A DNA stretch of 64,000 nucleotides from Thiovibrio frasassiensis (GCF_029607905.1 NZ_JAPHEH010000001.1:2695530-2759529); one strand, 5' to 3'. Shown: positions 8,818 to 17,113, counted from the first letter of the stretch. Translations and numbers: made by a program. The notes: generated by a model not told the origin, from the letters alone.

Positions 8818-9390
8818 CTAGCTCGCATCGCCCGGCACCCCGCCCGCATTCATCTCCAACAAGCCAGGAGGGGGAGTAACCACCAGTCTCTTCCCATCCG
8901 GAGTAAGACCGGCAACACACGCATCAATCGCAGGAATCAAATACTCAACGCCCCCCCCGGTAATCACCAGGATATCGTGGGCGGAGGTGGCCAAAAGCGA
9001 GGTGATCCGGCCAAGGGCAAGCCCGGTATCGGTGATCACCTCCATCCCTTCCAGTTCATGCCAGTAGAAGGTCCCCGGAGCATGGGGCGGCAAAACTTCC
9101 TGATCAATCCGCACTTCCCAACCGCGCAATCCTTCGGAAGCGGTTCTGTCAGCAACACCTGCAAGCTGGAGAATAACCAAGCTCTCCAGAGGCCGGCATT
9201 GCTCAACAACATACGACCTGGCCAGATCATGGCTCGGATCGACCAGAGTCAGCCGCCGGTAGTCGCGGAAGTCATCGGGGTTGCCGGAAAAAGGGTAGAC
9301 CTTGACCTCGCCCTTGATGCCATGGGCCTTGACAACCTTGCCCACAGAAATCTGCCCGTTCTGGGCAACCCCGACATCAAGGATTTCCAA
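8818..9390 (-). CDS. rimM: Ribosome maturation factor RimM
   Basis: A 190-residue 16S rRNA processing factor. N-terminal domain VGKVVKAHGIKGEVKVYPF and C-terminal PRC barrel (FYWHELEGMEV, LGRITSLLAT-AHDILVI, YLIPAID) are both present. TTG at 9388-9390 serves as start, with AGGA upstream overlapping the khpA stop region. Standard position between the KH protein and trmD. Confidence 0.93.
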   Translation of the reverse strand: MEILDVGVAQNGQISVGKVVKAHGIKGEVKVYPFSGNPDDFRDYRRLTLVDPSHDLARSYVVEQCRPLESLVILQLAGVADRTASEGLRGWEVRIDQEVLPPHAPGTFYWHELEGMEVITDTGLALGRITSLLATSAHDILVITGGGVEYLIPAIDACVAGLTPDGKRLVVTPPPGLLEMNAGGVPGDAS

Positions 9391-9395
9391 AAATC

Positions 9396-9626
9396 CTACT
9401 CCACTATCTCGAGGCGGGCCTTGCGGTTGTCCTTGCCTGCCGTGGCAGTAAGCAGCGAACGGATGGCCCTGGCGGTCCGGCCCTGCTTGCCGATAACCTT
9501 GCCGAGATCCTCTTTCGCTACCCGTAACTCAAGAACAACGGTGCCCTCCCCTTCCGTTTCGGTAACCTGAACAGAAGTAGGCTCATCCACCAGCGAGGTG
9601 GCTATAAATGTCACCAGATCCTTCAT
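9396..9626 (-). CDS. khpA: KH-domain RNA-binding protein KhpA
   Basis: A 76-residue single KH-domain protein with the GKQG loop ([16 protein letters not shown] at ~41-56) that contacts RNA. Family members act with KhpB in post-transcriptional control in other bacteria. It lies 5 bases after rpsP, the usual place. Confidence 0.92.
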   Translation of the reverse strand: MKDLVTFIATSLVDEPTSVQVTETEGEGTVVLELRVAKEDLGKVIGKQGRTARAIRSLLTATAGKDNRKARLEIVE

Positions 9627-9631
9627 GGGTC

Positions 9632-9880
9632 TTATTCCGCCACTTTGGCGGCTTTGGCAAGCAGGCTCTTCACCGTATCGGAAGGGAGCGCGCCCTTATC
9701 GAGCCAAACCTTGACTCTGTCCTGCTTGACAATAACCTCGGCGGGCTGCTTGCAAGGGTCGTAGGTGCCGACCACTTCAAGAAACTGGCCGTCGCGAGAA
9801 GCCTCGGCGTTGGCTACGACAATGCGGTAAAAAGGTTTTTTCTTGCGGCCCATTCTGGTCAAACGAATCCGTACAGCCAT
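9632..9880 (-). CDS. rpsP: 30S ribosomal protein S16
   Basis: An 82-residue S16: [21 protein letters not shown] start, [13 protein letters not shown] and [27 protein letters not shown] lies nine bases before the ATG. First gene after a 230-base gap from ffh, so transcription may restart in that gap. Confidence 0.97.
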   Translation of the reverse strand: MAVRIRLTRMGRKKKPFYRIVVANAEASRDGQFLEVVGTYDPCKQPAEVIVKQDRVKVWLDKGALPSDTVKSLLAKAAKVAE

Positions 9881-9907
9881 GGTGTTGTTTCCTCCTGTGA
9901 GATATTT

Positions 9908-9950
9908 AAGAGCCGTTACGAAATATCTTGACCCTTTCGTTACGGCTCTT
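9908..9950. repeat. Long imperfect inverted repeat upstream of rpsP
   Basis: A 16-bp arm at 9908-9923 (AAGAGCCGTTACGAAA) and its near-complement at 9935-9950 (TTTCGTTACGGCTCTT), one mismatch, 11-base loop. It would fold in the rpsP leader about 10 bases before the Shine-Dalgarno sequence. A 13-base piece (TTCGTTACGGCTC) recurs at 36503-36515, suggesting a dispersed element rather than only an rpsP control site. Confidence 0.65.
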
Positions 9951-10111
9951 TATGCCGTTTTGTTCTGCCAAATAACAATAGTATTTATCGTAACAACGGC
10001 GCACTGAACGCCAAGAAGCAAGGAAGCTTGGTTTTCATGAGCAAGCTCTTCTCTTTGCGCCCTGTGCGTCTCCGCGTTTTCTTTTTTTAAGACAACTGCT
10101 CAAACATATAT

Positions 10112-11476
10112 CTATCGGGCAAGCCCCTTGGGCCGCTTCTTTTTCTTCGCTCCGCCGACAAAGGCGCCCAGTCCGCCGGGCTTGCCGCTCATCTGCTTCA
10201 TCATCTTGAGCATGTCCGTGTAGCTCTTGATGACCTTGTTCACATCCTGCACCGTGGTGCCGCTCCCCTTGGCGATGCGCGTCCTACGGTTCGCGTTGAG
10301 GATGGCGTGGTTGCGGCGCTCCTTGATGGTCATGGAGTTGATGATCGCCTCCACCCGGCCCAGTTCCTTCTCATCGGGCTTGGGCATATCCTTGAGCTGC
10401 TTGAGCCGGCTCATCCCCGGGATCATGCCCATGATCTGCTCGAGGCTGCCCATCTTCTTGATCTGCTGGATCTGCTCAAGAAAATCTTCCAGGGAAAACC
10501 CTTCTTTCTTGAGCTTCTTGGCGAGTTTTTCCGCCTTGTCCTTATCAACAACGGCCTCAGCCTTTTCGATCAGGGTGAGCACATCGCCCATCCCGAGAAT
10601 CCGGGAGGCAACACGATCCGGATGGAAGGGCTCCAGGGCATCAAGCCCTTCGCCCATACCGACAAACTTAATGGGCCGCTGGGTCACTTTCTTGATGGAG
10701 AGAGCCGCGCCGCCGCGGGCATCGCCATCCATCTTGGTCAGGATCACGCCGCTGATGGCAAGATCGAGATTAAATTTTTCCGCAACCGTAACCGCATCCT
10801 GACCGGTCATGGCATCGGCCACGAAGAGAATCTCGGCAGGCTGCACCGCGTCCTTGATCCGGCCCAGCTCAGCCATGAGCTCCTGATCCACATGGAGCCG
10901 GCCGGCGGTGTCGATAATCAGGGTGTCATAGCCACCGCTCTGGGCGGCATGCACGGCCTGACGACAGATGGCCACCGGATCCTGGTCGGTGGCTGAGGGA
11001 TGCACCCCCACCCCGAGACTCTGGCCGAGAATGGTCAACTGCTCAATAGCCGCAGGCCGATAGACATCGGCCGGAACCAGGTAGGGCTTACGGCCCTTGC
11101 CCTGCAGCATCTTGGCCAGCTTGCCGGAAGTGGTGGTCTTACCGGACCCCTGCAGACCGACCATCATGATAACTACAGGCTGGCGGCCGCTGAGATCGAG
11201 GGTGGCGGTCTGCCCGCCCAACAGCTCGACCAACTGGTCGTGCACAACCTTGACCACCTGCTGGCCCGGGGCCAGCGAACCAACCACTTCCTGGCCAATC
11301 GCTTTCTCAGCGACAGTGGCAACAAATTCCTTGGCGACCTTGAAATTGACGTCGGCTTCCAGCAGGGCCATGCGCACTTCGCGCAACGCCTCCTGGATAT
11401 TTTCCTCGGTCAGCCTGCCATGGCCGCGAAGCTGCTTAAAAACATCATGTAATCGGTCTGAAAGCGACTCAAACAT
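10112..11476 (-). CDS. ffh: Signal recognition particle protein Ffh
   Basis: A 454-residue SRP54 GTPase that targets nascent membrane proteins. N domain at the start, G domain with P-loop VGLQGSGKTTT at ~106-116, DTAGRL and TKMDGDARGGAALS, and a methionine-rich M domain (MGMIPGMSRLKQL and beyond) ending in a basic tail. ATG at 11474-11476 is preferred to an upstream in-frame TTG. No strong Shine-Dalgarno sequence is visible. Confidence 0.96.
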   Translation of the reverse strand: MFESLSDRLHDVFKQLRGHGRLTEENIQEALREVRMALLEADVNFKVAKEFVATVAEKAIGQEVVGSLAPGQQVVKVVHDQLVELLGGQTATLDLSGRQPVVIMMVGLQGSGKTTTSGKLAKMLQGKGRKPYLVPADVYRPAAIEQLTILGQSLGVGVHPSATDQDPVAICRQAVHAAQSGGYDTLIIDTAGRLHVDQELMAELGRIKDAVQPAEILFVADAMTGQDAVTVAEKFNLDLAISGVILTKMDGDARGGAALSIKKVTQRPIKFVGMGEGLDALEPFHPDRVASRILGMGDVLTLIEKAEAVVDKDKAEKLAKKLKKEGFSLEDFLEQIQQIKKMGSLEQIMGMIPGMSRLKQLKDMPKPDEKELGRVEAIINSMTIKERRNHAILNANRRTRIAKGSGTTVQDVNKVIKSYTDMLKMMKQMSGKPGGLGAFVGGAKKKKRPKGLAR

Positions 11477-11801
11477 TTCTATCAATCACTCAAGCAGCCT
11501 GCGGGGAACGCCCGGCAGCCGCGATAATTCCTGAAAAAAGACACACCTCACCCTCTCCGGGCCGGAAAACGGACAAAGATACTGTGCCAAAGCCAGGATG
11601 TCAAGCAACAAATCTGCCGACAACCGACCTTACCCTGTACGAATCTGAATCTTTTGAGAAGACGGCAAGCAAGGTCTCGAGCTTCTTTCCTGAAGGAGCA
11701 AGAATTTCATCCTTGGGCAAGCAAAAAATCCGCGGGCGATTGCAGCGGCCTGGTCTAGCGAAAGAGAACGAGCAGGTGCCAAGAATACAGAGTTGCCCCC
11801 A
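11477..11801. other. Gene-less stretch upstream of ffh
   Basis: No convincing gene. It must hold the promoter for the ffh operon on the minus strand, but no clear -35/-10 pair was found. Its right end contains a partial copy of a dispersed repeat (11776-11802) that touches the methyltransferase stop codon. Confidence 0.5.
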
Positions 11802-11802
11802 T
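11776..11802. repeat. Dispersed repeat, copy D
   Basis: This 27-base segment matches 23 of 27 positions of copy B (13592 onward); both start GTGCCAAGAATA. It directly abuts the stop codon of the SAM methyltransferase gene and so marks the left edge of the accessory island. Confidence 0.7.
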
Positions 11803-12548
11803 CACCGGGGCATCAGCGCGAACACGCCCCAGCCCAGGTATTCACGGGTGTAAGCGGCGTAGCGCTCGGGTTCCGAGGTCAGTTTGGCTCGAACCTCTTT
11901 GGCTAACTCGTCGCCGGGATTGGCTTCAAGCCATCGGCGCATGGTGAGCCATTTTGCCGCCTCGTATCTGTCCCAGCCGTCTTGGTCAGCCAGAACCATT
12001 TCCACGACGTCGTAGCCAAGGCGGCCGAAAGAGGCGAGAAGTTCCGGCAGCATGAGAAAGTCGGAGATTGAGTTGGCAAGACACCCCTTGGCAACATCTT
12101 CCGTCGGCGGTAACTGCCGCCAGAAGGGCTCGCCGATGAGGATGATCCCTCCACTGCGCAGGCTCCGCGCCAGAAGCTCGATAGTGCCGGCGACGCCCCC
12201 ACCGATCCAAGTGGCGCCGACACAGGCTGCCACACCGACCTTCTCGCCGGAGATATAGCCGGCAGCATCGCCATGGATGAACGTGACTTGATGGGCGACG
12301 CCGAGTTCTTCAGCACGGAGTTTCGCCTGCTCGGTGAACAACCGGCTCATGTCGATGCCGGTGCCGATGACGCCGTGATCGCGTGCCCAGGTGCACAGCA
12401 TCTCCCCCGAACCGCTGCCGAGGTCGAGCACTCGGATTCCCGATTCCAGACGCAACGCCGCGCCGAGAGTGGCGAGCTTTTCGGGGGTGATCGGGTTGTG
12501 GATGCGATGAGCACTCTCAGTGATGTTGAATATCCGCGGGATGTCCAT
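11802..12548 (-). CDS. Class I SAM-dependent methyltransferase
   Basis: A 248-residue methyltransferase with SAM motif I VLDLGSGSGEML at ~41-52, motif II-like acidic GTGIDMS, motif III FIHGDAAGY and a post-motif GGVAGTIELLARSLRSGGIILIGEP. These resemble UbiE/small-molecule methyltransferases; substrate unknown. ATG at 12546-12548 is chosen since it opens the conserved part, with AGGAAA about 12 bases upstream; the longer frame runs through repeat sequence. Flanked on both sides by copies of the same dispersed repeat, so likely acquired. Confidence 0.82.
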   Translation of the reverse strand: MDIPRIFNITESAHRIHNPITPEKLATLGAALRLESGIRVLDLGSGSGEMLCTWARDHGVIGTGIDMSRLFTEQAKLRAEELGVAHQVTFIHGDAAGYISGEKVGVAACVGATWIGGGVAGTIELLARSLRSGGIILIGEPFWRQLPPTEDVAKGCLANSISDFLMLPELLASFGRLGYDVVEMVLADQDGWDRYEAAKWLTMRRWLEANPGDELAKEVRAKLTSEPERYAAYTREYLGWGVFALMPR

Positions 12549-12606
12549 TGTGGAAAATTTCCTAACGGGGGTGAAAGATTCTCGCTTTCTGGGGTCTGCA
12601 TCTTCT

Positions 12607-12628
12607 GGGGTCAAATCTTTGCTTGCCA
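12607..12628. repeat. Dispersed repeat, inverted copy C
   Basis: Reverse complement of the repeat core: read on the minus strand it gives GGCAAGCAAAGATTTGACCCC. With copy A it forms an inverted pair (12607-12620 against 12660-12673), able to fold as a stem with a ~39-base loop, like REP/BIME elements. Confidence 0.65.
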
Positions 12629-12651
12629 CTAGAAAAGAGACGAGCGTGTAT

Positions 12652-12681
12652 CAAGAATAAAGATTTGGCCCCTTAGTTGCC
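12652..12681. repeat. Dispersed repeat, copy A
   Basis: 30 bases beginning CAAGAATAAAGATTTG and ending CCCCTTAGTTGCC, identical to copy B at 29 of 30 positions. It lies between the methyltransferase gene and the HepT/MntA pair. Confidence 0.8.
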
Positions 12682-12695
12682 GCTAGTTTTCCTTA

Positions 12696-13040
12696 TTACG
12701 CGAAACGGCTTTTCAAGTTCTTCAGTTGCGGGAGAAGGAGGGGGATGTCCTGCTCGATGATGTTCCACAGGATGTCGTTGTCGATGCCGAGATAGGCATG
12801 GATCAACCGGTTGCGGGTGGCGATGATCTGGCGCCAGGGGATCTCGGACGCGGATTCGCGGATTTCAGCGGGAATGCGGGAGGCCGCCTCGCCAAGCAGC
12901 TCAAGGTTCCGCGCCGTGGCGTCATAGGTAAGGCCGCTTGAGACGAAACCCGGCTGATCAAGTCCTGCCGTTTAGGCAAGCACCTTTTCGGCAAAGTCGA
13001 TCATGTCGTCCAGATAAAATCGCCATTCCCGTTCAGACAC
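12696..13040 (-). pseudogene. HepT-like (DUF86) HEPN toxin, interrupted by in-frame stop
   Basis: Starts at GTG 13038-13040, which has GGGAGG six bases upstream and overlaps the antitoxin gene's end. The frame reads 22 residues (SEREWRFYLDDMIDFAEKVLA end), meets TAA at 12972-12974, then continues in the same frame with unmistakable HepT sequence (TAGLDQPGFVSSGLTYDATA, RNLELLGEAASRIPAEIR) to a stop at 12696. The catalytic HEPN motif Rx4H with downstream Tyr is intact (R76-N-R-L-I-H81-A-Y83). HepT proteins are tRNA/mRNA-targeting RNases neutralised by MntA-mediated AMPylation. Homologues normally have a sense codon here; one base change (for example TAT to TAA) explains it. A sequencing error cannot be excluded. 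Confidence 0.85.
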
Positions 13041-13323
13041 TGATCGCCTCCCGCTCAATGAACGGCCGCAGTTCCGGGCGCAAAGCCTTTTCGGTAACCA
13101 GGTCCACCGAGTAACCCAGAGCGTCTTCAAGATAAAACTGCACCCCGAAATAGCGTTGCGAAGTAGCCGGGCCATCGAAGGCAACCAACACATCCACATC
13201 ACTGCCTGGACGCACTTCATCACGGGCCATGGAACCAAACAAAACCAGCCGGACAACCCCGAAGCGTTTCGCCAGTTCGGGTTTGGCCCTGGCAAGCACC
13301 CGCAAGGCATCGCTGCGTTTCAT
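13033..13323 (-). CDS. MntA-like nucleotidyltransferase antitoxin
   Basis: A 96-residue minimal nucleotidyltransferase with the family motif G30-S31 ... D42-x-D44 (LFGSMARDE, GSDVDVLVAF). In characterised MntA/HepT pairs this enzyme adds AMP units to the HepT toxin and silences it. AGGAGG stands seven bases before the ATG. The HepT gene overlaps its 3' end by eight bases. Because the toxin frame is broken, this antitoxin may be a remnant of a decayed module. Confidence 0.9.
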   Translation of the reverse strand: MKRSDALRVLARAKPELAKRFGVVRLVLFGSMARDEVRPGSDVDVLVAFDGPATSQRYFGVQFYLEDALGYSVDLVTEKALRPELRPFIEREAISV

Positions 13324-13362
13324 AATTACACCTCCTCGGCCTGTAATGTCTCCGCCTGAAAT

Positions 13363-13391
13363 AAGGTAACAGGGTCAGGGACAAGCGTCAA
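13363..13391 (-). promoter_or_regulatory. Possible promoter of mntA/hepT
   Basis: On the minus strand TTGACG (13386-13391) is followed after 17 bases by TACCTT. The -35 is close to consensus, the -10 poor. It lies about 40 bases before the mntA ATG. Confidence 0.35.
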
Positions 13392-13591
13392 GCAAACGGG
13401 GGAGGGAAACGCCTCCTGCAACTTACCCCCCTCATCCGAACCAAGGGAGCCGCAACTCTTCTATAAGCATGATTTTTGACAGAGAAAACCAAGGATTAAG
13501 CGAAGAAAGCACTTATCTTTTTGGAAGATTATACTGAGATATCAGACAAGTAGCTTGGCCAACCCCGTTCCCCGTTCCACTTTAATGGCAA

Positions 13592-13625
13592 GTGCCAAGA
13601 ATAAAGATTTGACCCCTTAGTTGCC
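13592..13625. repeat. Dispersed repeat, copy B
   Basis: Begins GTGCCAAGAATAAAG and ends TTAGTTGCC. The 30-base part 13596-13625 matches copy A (12652-12681) at 29 of 30 bases. It lies upstream of the toxin-antitoxin pair, so copies A and B bracket that module in direct orientation. Confidence 0.8.
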
Positions 13626-13856
13626 CGGATGAGATTTTTCGTGATGTTCGCGGGAAATAGGTATTATGTCCCCGGAATTTGTTGCCGCCATACCAATGCG
13701 GTTTGTGAGTATTTCTAACGCTAAGGTTACTTGCGCCGCCAAAAACCTTACCGCGCCAGCGTCATATACATTCCCGGCGTCAGGTTAACCGACTGGTTCG
13801 ATATTCATCTTTATCAATACTCAACACTCAAGACAGTGACGAGATCAGGCCACTTT

Positions 13857-16685
13857 TTATCCAGAGGCCGACATGGTTGCGAAAACCAACTTCCGCAAGC
13901 CATCATAAGTAAGGGTAGTCGTTGACGGGAGCGTAGAAGCAACTTCAGCATCAACACCTATGGCTTCTGCTGCAATAACACCTTGCCGGAACAAATTGAA
14001 CGCGTTATCCACATCAGGCTCTATCGCCCCATCCGCCAAGGCTTCTTTGATATGATTTTGGAAATAACCACTCGTCTCTGAGTCAAGATGGAGCTGCTGA
14101 CCAAGAACTGCAACTGCTATCTGTGCATCGCGGAAAGCTGTTTCATGATAGTTTACAAACAATTCCCCGAAGCTTACTCCTAGACCTGCCAAGTTCATTT
14201 TCGCATCGTCATTATTTACACGGCTTTGGTTAGGGACGTTATCACTAATTGCATAAGCCGCAAGTAATGCACCCTCCACTTGATTATCCTTGGCGCCTTC
14301 AGCAGTTGCCCACTCACAGAAGAAAGTCCGATCTTTTTTCTCAAGTTTGCCCTGTGACTCACGAAATAACTTTACGGCCGACTCTGGATCTCCTGCTTTT
14401 CGATAGAAGTTTGCCAGACTTGTAAGCGTCATGCGATTTTCCGGTTCACAAGAGAGAACATCGCGGGCTATCTCCACGGCCAATTCAATTCTCTCTTTGT
14501 TAAAAAAATGCTGCGGCAAACTGTAACGCCAGTCGCCGAGCTGCGGAACACGGATACCCTCCTTGAAACTATTTATAGCCGACATTGCAAGAGTTTTAAA
14601 AAGCGCTCCAATATCTGTAGAAAAATCATTTTCAAGAACGGAAACCAGCGCGGTTGCTATTCGCTTGTGTCGAGTAAAAATAAACAATGATGTGCCTGTA
14701 GCCGCTGCCTCCTGTCCAAGTGGGGCGAGCACATGCCGATGTAATTTTTCTAAAGGACAAGATAGTGCTTGGGACAACACGGGACGGGACAAGAATTCCA
14801 ATCCTTCAGAGTGCATGGCGGCAATAAAGGCAAGAGCATTCCTCAGGGTGCCACCGCTTGGTATTTTTCGCTGCCCAAGCCTTTCCAGCATCAGACGTGC
14901 ATGGTTGTGCAAATCACTCCCGTGACGGACAGCGAGAAGCGCTCCGAAGAAAGCACCTTGATTTGACCTTGCTTCTTCTCGGGCTTGCCGTTCGAGAATA
15001 TCGACACGCTGTTCTTCAGGTATTTTGGCAAGATCGCCCAACCCTCGGGCACCAAAGACATTCCACGCTTTGACTATTGCTTCTGCATCCTCTCCGTCAA
15101 GACCTGCAAGGCGCTCCTGTTGAAAGGTACATACACTTGTCCAGTTTTCCAGATTGGCTCTCGACGCTAGCCAATCTGTATCCCGGGAGGCCAGTAAAAA
15201 GTGAACCCTTCCCTGGAGCTCAGCGGGAATTTTCTGGAGAATAACGAAAAGATCTTTCGCGATACGATCGGCCTCGTCCAACAAAACTAACCAGCGATAT
15301 TCCGCGGCCAACAAAGGCACGAGGGCATTCCATTCCATTGGAGCCGCATCGTCTGTCCGTTGTAAGATACGCCATCCGGGTTTTTCCTTTGTCATCTCCC
15401 AAGCCGCTTGGAGCAGAGCTGTGGTTTTTCCTTCACAACCCGCAGCCAGCAAGAGAGTGACGATAGGACGAGCAGAGCCTTCGGCCTCTTGGAGATGCGC
15501 AGCAAGCGCCCCGACAATTTTTCGCCTGGGAACAGAAGTGGATAGGGCCATGGGCCAACTAGGAACTGCACCGTTAAAAAATCTAATAGCCCTCTCTTCT
15601 TCTAAGGGTTTAAAGTATTGGCTCAATACTTTGGGGTCAAAGACACCCCATCCTTGAGGAGGCTGTACATTTGGTTGTGCCGCGCTTTTAACTATATCTA
15701 AAGCCCGCGACGTATCTGGAAGTGGATAAATCCACCAGTCTCCTTTCCGGTGATTTTCGTGAAAAGCATCGGTTGCGGGAATCCACGCTTGTTGGTTTGG
15801 CTCCCACTTCCGAGGTTGAAGGCGTAATTCTTGCGCATCCAAATCCAGTTCGGCCCAAACAAGACCATTACGCCACATTTCACCCTCTCTCGCCCGAAAA
15901 GCAGCACCGGATTGGATGGCTAAAAACTGGTGGCCTCCTCCATATGTTGGTTCCGCCCAGGCATCATGCAGATGACCATGCAGATACAAGACATGGCTCT
16001 TCCCAAGAAGACTTTTGAGAGGCTTCTGTTCTGCTGGAATAAACCAGTCGATGGGATGATGTCCCAACACGATACGAACTTTAGCCTCGCTAATTTCATC
16101 CAAGACTCCTTCGAGCAAAGCTTTGCCAGGGGTAAGCTTCCGTTCATCGTGATTGTCTTTACTCAGCCATGCCGTGTTGAGGCCGACGATTCCAATTCTA
16201 TTACCGCGGATGTCAAGCTGATGGGCAAAGGCTCCCTGCTCTTTAAGCAAATCACCCTTGGTTGGACTAAAGTCGTTTTCCACGAATGCGTTGAATCGCG
16301 GGAATAGTATTTCACGAAGTTTGTTGCCTTCTTGGTTAGGATCGAAATAGCGACTTTTGGGGGCAGACATTTCTTCTCGACTGAAAGCTTGATGATAGTC
16401 GCGGTCTGCATCGTGATTTCCGGGTACCGCAAAAGTCCGGGAAGAGATATCACCGCTTATTACTTCCTGTAGAGAAGATACAAACTCAAGCCAAAATGTT
16501 TCGTAATCGCAGGCTTTCCCCTTATCTGTCAAATCGCCGGTAAAAAATATAAAATCAGGGACAAAGCCTTCATCTTTTCTCTGGCGGACGTGTTCAATAA
16601 TATAGTCGAACATTTTTCTGCCAGCATAGTCATCCTTCCCAACGTGAAAATCTGATAGATGAAGCCAGCGAATTAGTGAAGTCAT
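13857..16685 (-). CDS. Metallophosphoesterase - P-loop NTPase - helical repeat protein (putative conflict/defence)
   Basis: A 942-residue multidomain protein. Residues ~5-290 are a calcineurin-like phosphoesterase with all metal motifs: LSDFH (D12, H14), TGD (D51), PGNHD (89-92), LGHHP (H209) and LHGHLH (236-240). Residues ~385-560 hold a P-loop NTPase: Walker A AAGCEGKTT (414-422), Walker B WLVLLDEAD (D470-E471) and a sensor-like LLASRD. The rest is alpha-helical with TPR-like segments (~750-790). This effector-NTPase-repeat order is typical of STAND-like NTPases in bacterial conflict systems; a defence role is an inference. It is monocistronic, AT-richer than its neighbours and sits beside a toxin-antitoxin pair. 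No signal peptide. GGGA precedes the ATG. Confidence 0.8.
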   Translation of the reverse strand: MTSLIRWLHLSDFHVGKDDYAGRKMFDYIIEHVRQRKDEGFVPDFIFFTGDLTDKGKACDYETFWLEFVSSLQEVISGDISSRTFAVPGNHDADRDYHQAFSREEMSAPKSRYFDPNQEGNKLREILFPRFNAFVENDFSPTKGDLLKEQGAFAHQLDIRGNRIGIVGLNTAWLSKDNHDERKLTPGKALLEGVLDEISEAKVRIVLGHHPIDWFIPAEQKPLKSLLGKSHVLYLHGHLHDAWAEPTYGGGHQFLAIQSGAAFRAREGEMWRNGLVWAELDLDAQELRLQPRKWEPNQQAWIPATDAFHENHRKGDWWIYPLPDTSRALDIVKSAAQPNVQPPQGWGVFDPKVLSQYFKPLEEERAIRFFNGAVPSWPMALSTSVPRRKIVGALAAHLQEAEGSARPIVTLLLAAGCEGKTTALLQAAWEMTKEKPGWRILQRTDDAAPMEWNALVPLLAAEYRWLVLLDEADRIAKDLFVILQKIPAELQGRVHFLLASRDTDWLASRANLENWTSVCTFQQERLAGLDGEDAEAIVKAWNVFGARGLGDLAKIPEEQRVDILERQAREEARSNQGAFFGALLAVRHGSDLHNHARLMLERLGQRKIPSGGTLRNALAFIAAMHSEGLEFLSRPVLSQALSCPLEKLHRHVLAPLGQEAAATGTSLFIFTRHKRIATALVSVLENDFSTDIGALFKTLAMSAINSFKEGIRVPQLGDWRYSLPQHFFNKERIELAVEIARDVLSCEPENRMTLTSLANFYRKAGDPESAVKLFRESQGKLEKKDRTFFCEWATAEGAKDNQVEGALLAAYAISDNVPNQSRVNNDDAKMNLAGLGVSFGELFVNYHETAFRDAQIAVAVLGQQLHLDSETSGYFQNHIKEALADGAIEPDVDNAFNLFRQGVIAAEAIGVDAEVASTLPSTTTLTYDGLRKLVFATMSASG

Positions 16686-17113
16686 TTTTCCCGGAATGCC
16701 TTTGGAATTTATTTATGCAGTCAAATTGTCACGTGGTTATCGAACATTAATATTATACGGATTTCCTCTTTTGCCCCTGGCTATCGTCTTGCTTACCCCA
16801 AGAAAGGGGAAACAAGGCTAATCCTGACGCATTGCATGCTCGAATTTTCCTGATTGCGGGGCAATGTGGGATGTTATGCGGAATACGGATAAATCGTGCG
16901 AATTCTTATTCATCCGCTGTTTCGCCGCAATTTCTGGCCAGCATATGCACCGACAGCTACAATCGCATGCACCTAACAGATTGTCAATGCAGAAAAAATA
17001 CGGATATTACTGGTATGGCCGGGGAGAAACAGGGGGGATTTGAATGGATAGGCAGACAAGGCGGGAACCCGAACAGGATTTCCCGCCTTTCCCCCTTCGG
17101 ACTTGCGGTTTTC
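16686..17113. other. Gene-less AT-rich stretch between NTPase gene and fabD
   Basis: Holds the leader of the NTPase gene on the minus strand; a TATAAT hexamer occurs at 16752-16757 (minus) about 66 bases before the ATG, but no matching -35 was seen. The right end carries the fabD terminator stem. No gene found. Confidence 0.45.
17058..17090 (-). terminator. Stem-loop terminator after fabD
   Basis: Perfect 10-bp stem AAGGCGGGAA/TTCCCGCCTT (17058-17067 with 17080-17089), 12-base loop, 24 bases after the fabD stop. On the minus strand it is followed by TTGTCTG, only a weak T tract. Confidence 0.6.

Larger units (their letters stand above)
13324..13856. other. Gene-less stretch between mntA and the NTPase gene
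   Basis: No supportable gene in 530 bases. Contains the possible mntA promoter, repeat copy B (13592-13625) and a further low-GC patch around 13640-13730 including TATTATGTCCCCGGAATT, which resembles sequences I associate with REP-type dispersed repeats. A short plus-strand frame at 13731-13925 looks like chance. Confidence 0.5.

Noticed and set aside
10020-10100. CTCTTTGCGCCCTGTGCGTC-type sequence between ffh and rpsP that looked like a repeat unit
   Set aside because: Only one copy is seen in the window, so it cannot be called a repeat from this sequence.
11584-11853. An 89-codon plus-strand frame between ffh and the methyltransferase
   Set aside because: Overlaps repeat copy D and the methyltransferase 3' end, with no recognisable motif or ribosome-binding site.
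12803-12994. A 63-codon frame in the hepT region
   Set aside because: Out of frame with the HepT-like sequence and basic, Pro/Arg-rich; a shadow that hides the interrupted hepT frame.
13731-13925. A 64-codon plus-strand frame before the NTPase gene
   Set aside because: No ribosome-binding site or family resemblance, overlaps the 3' end of the NTPase gene.
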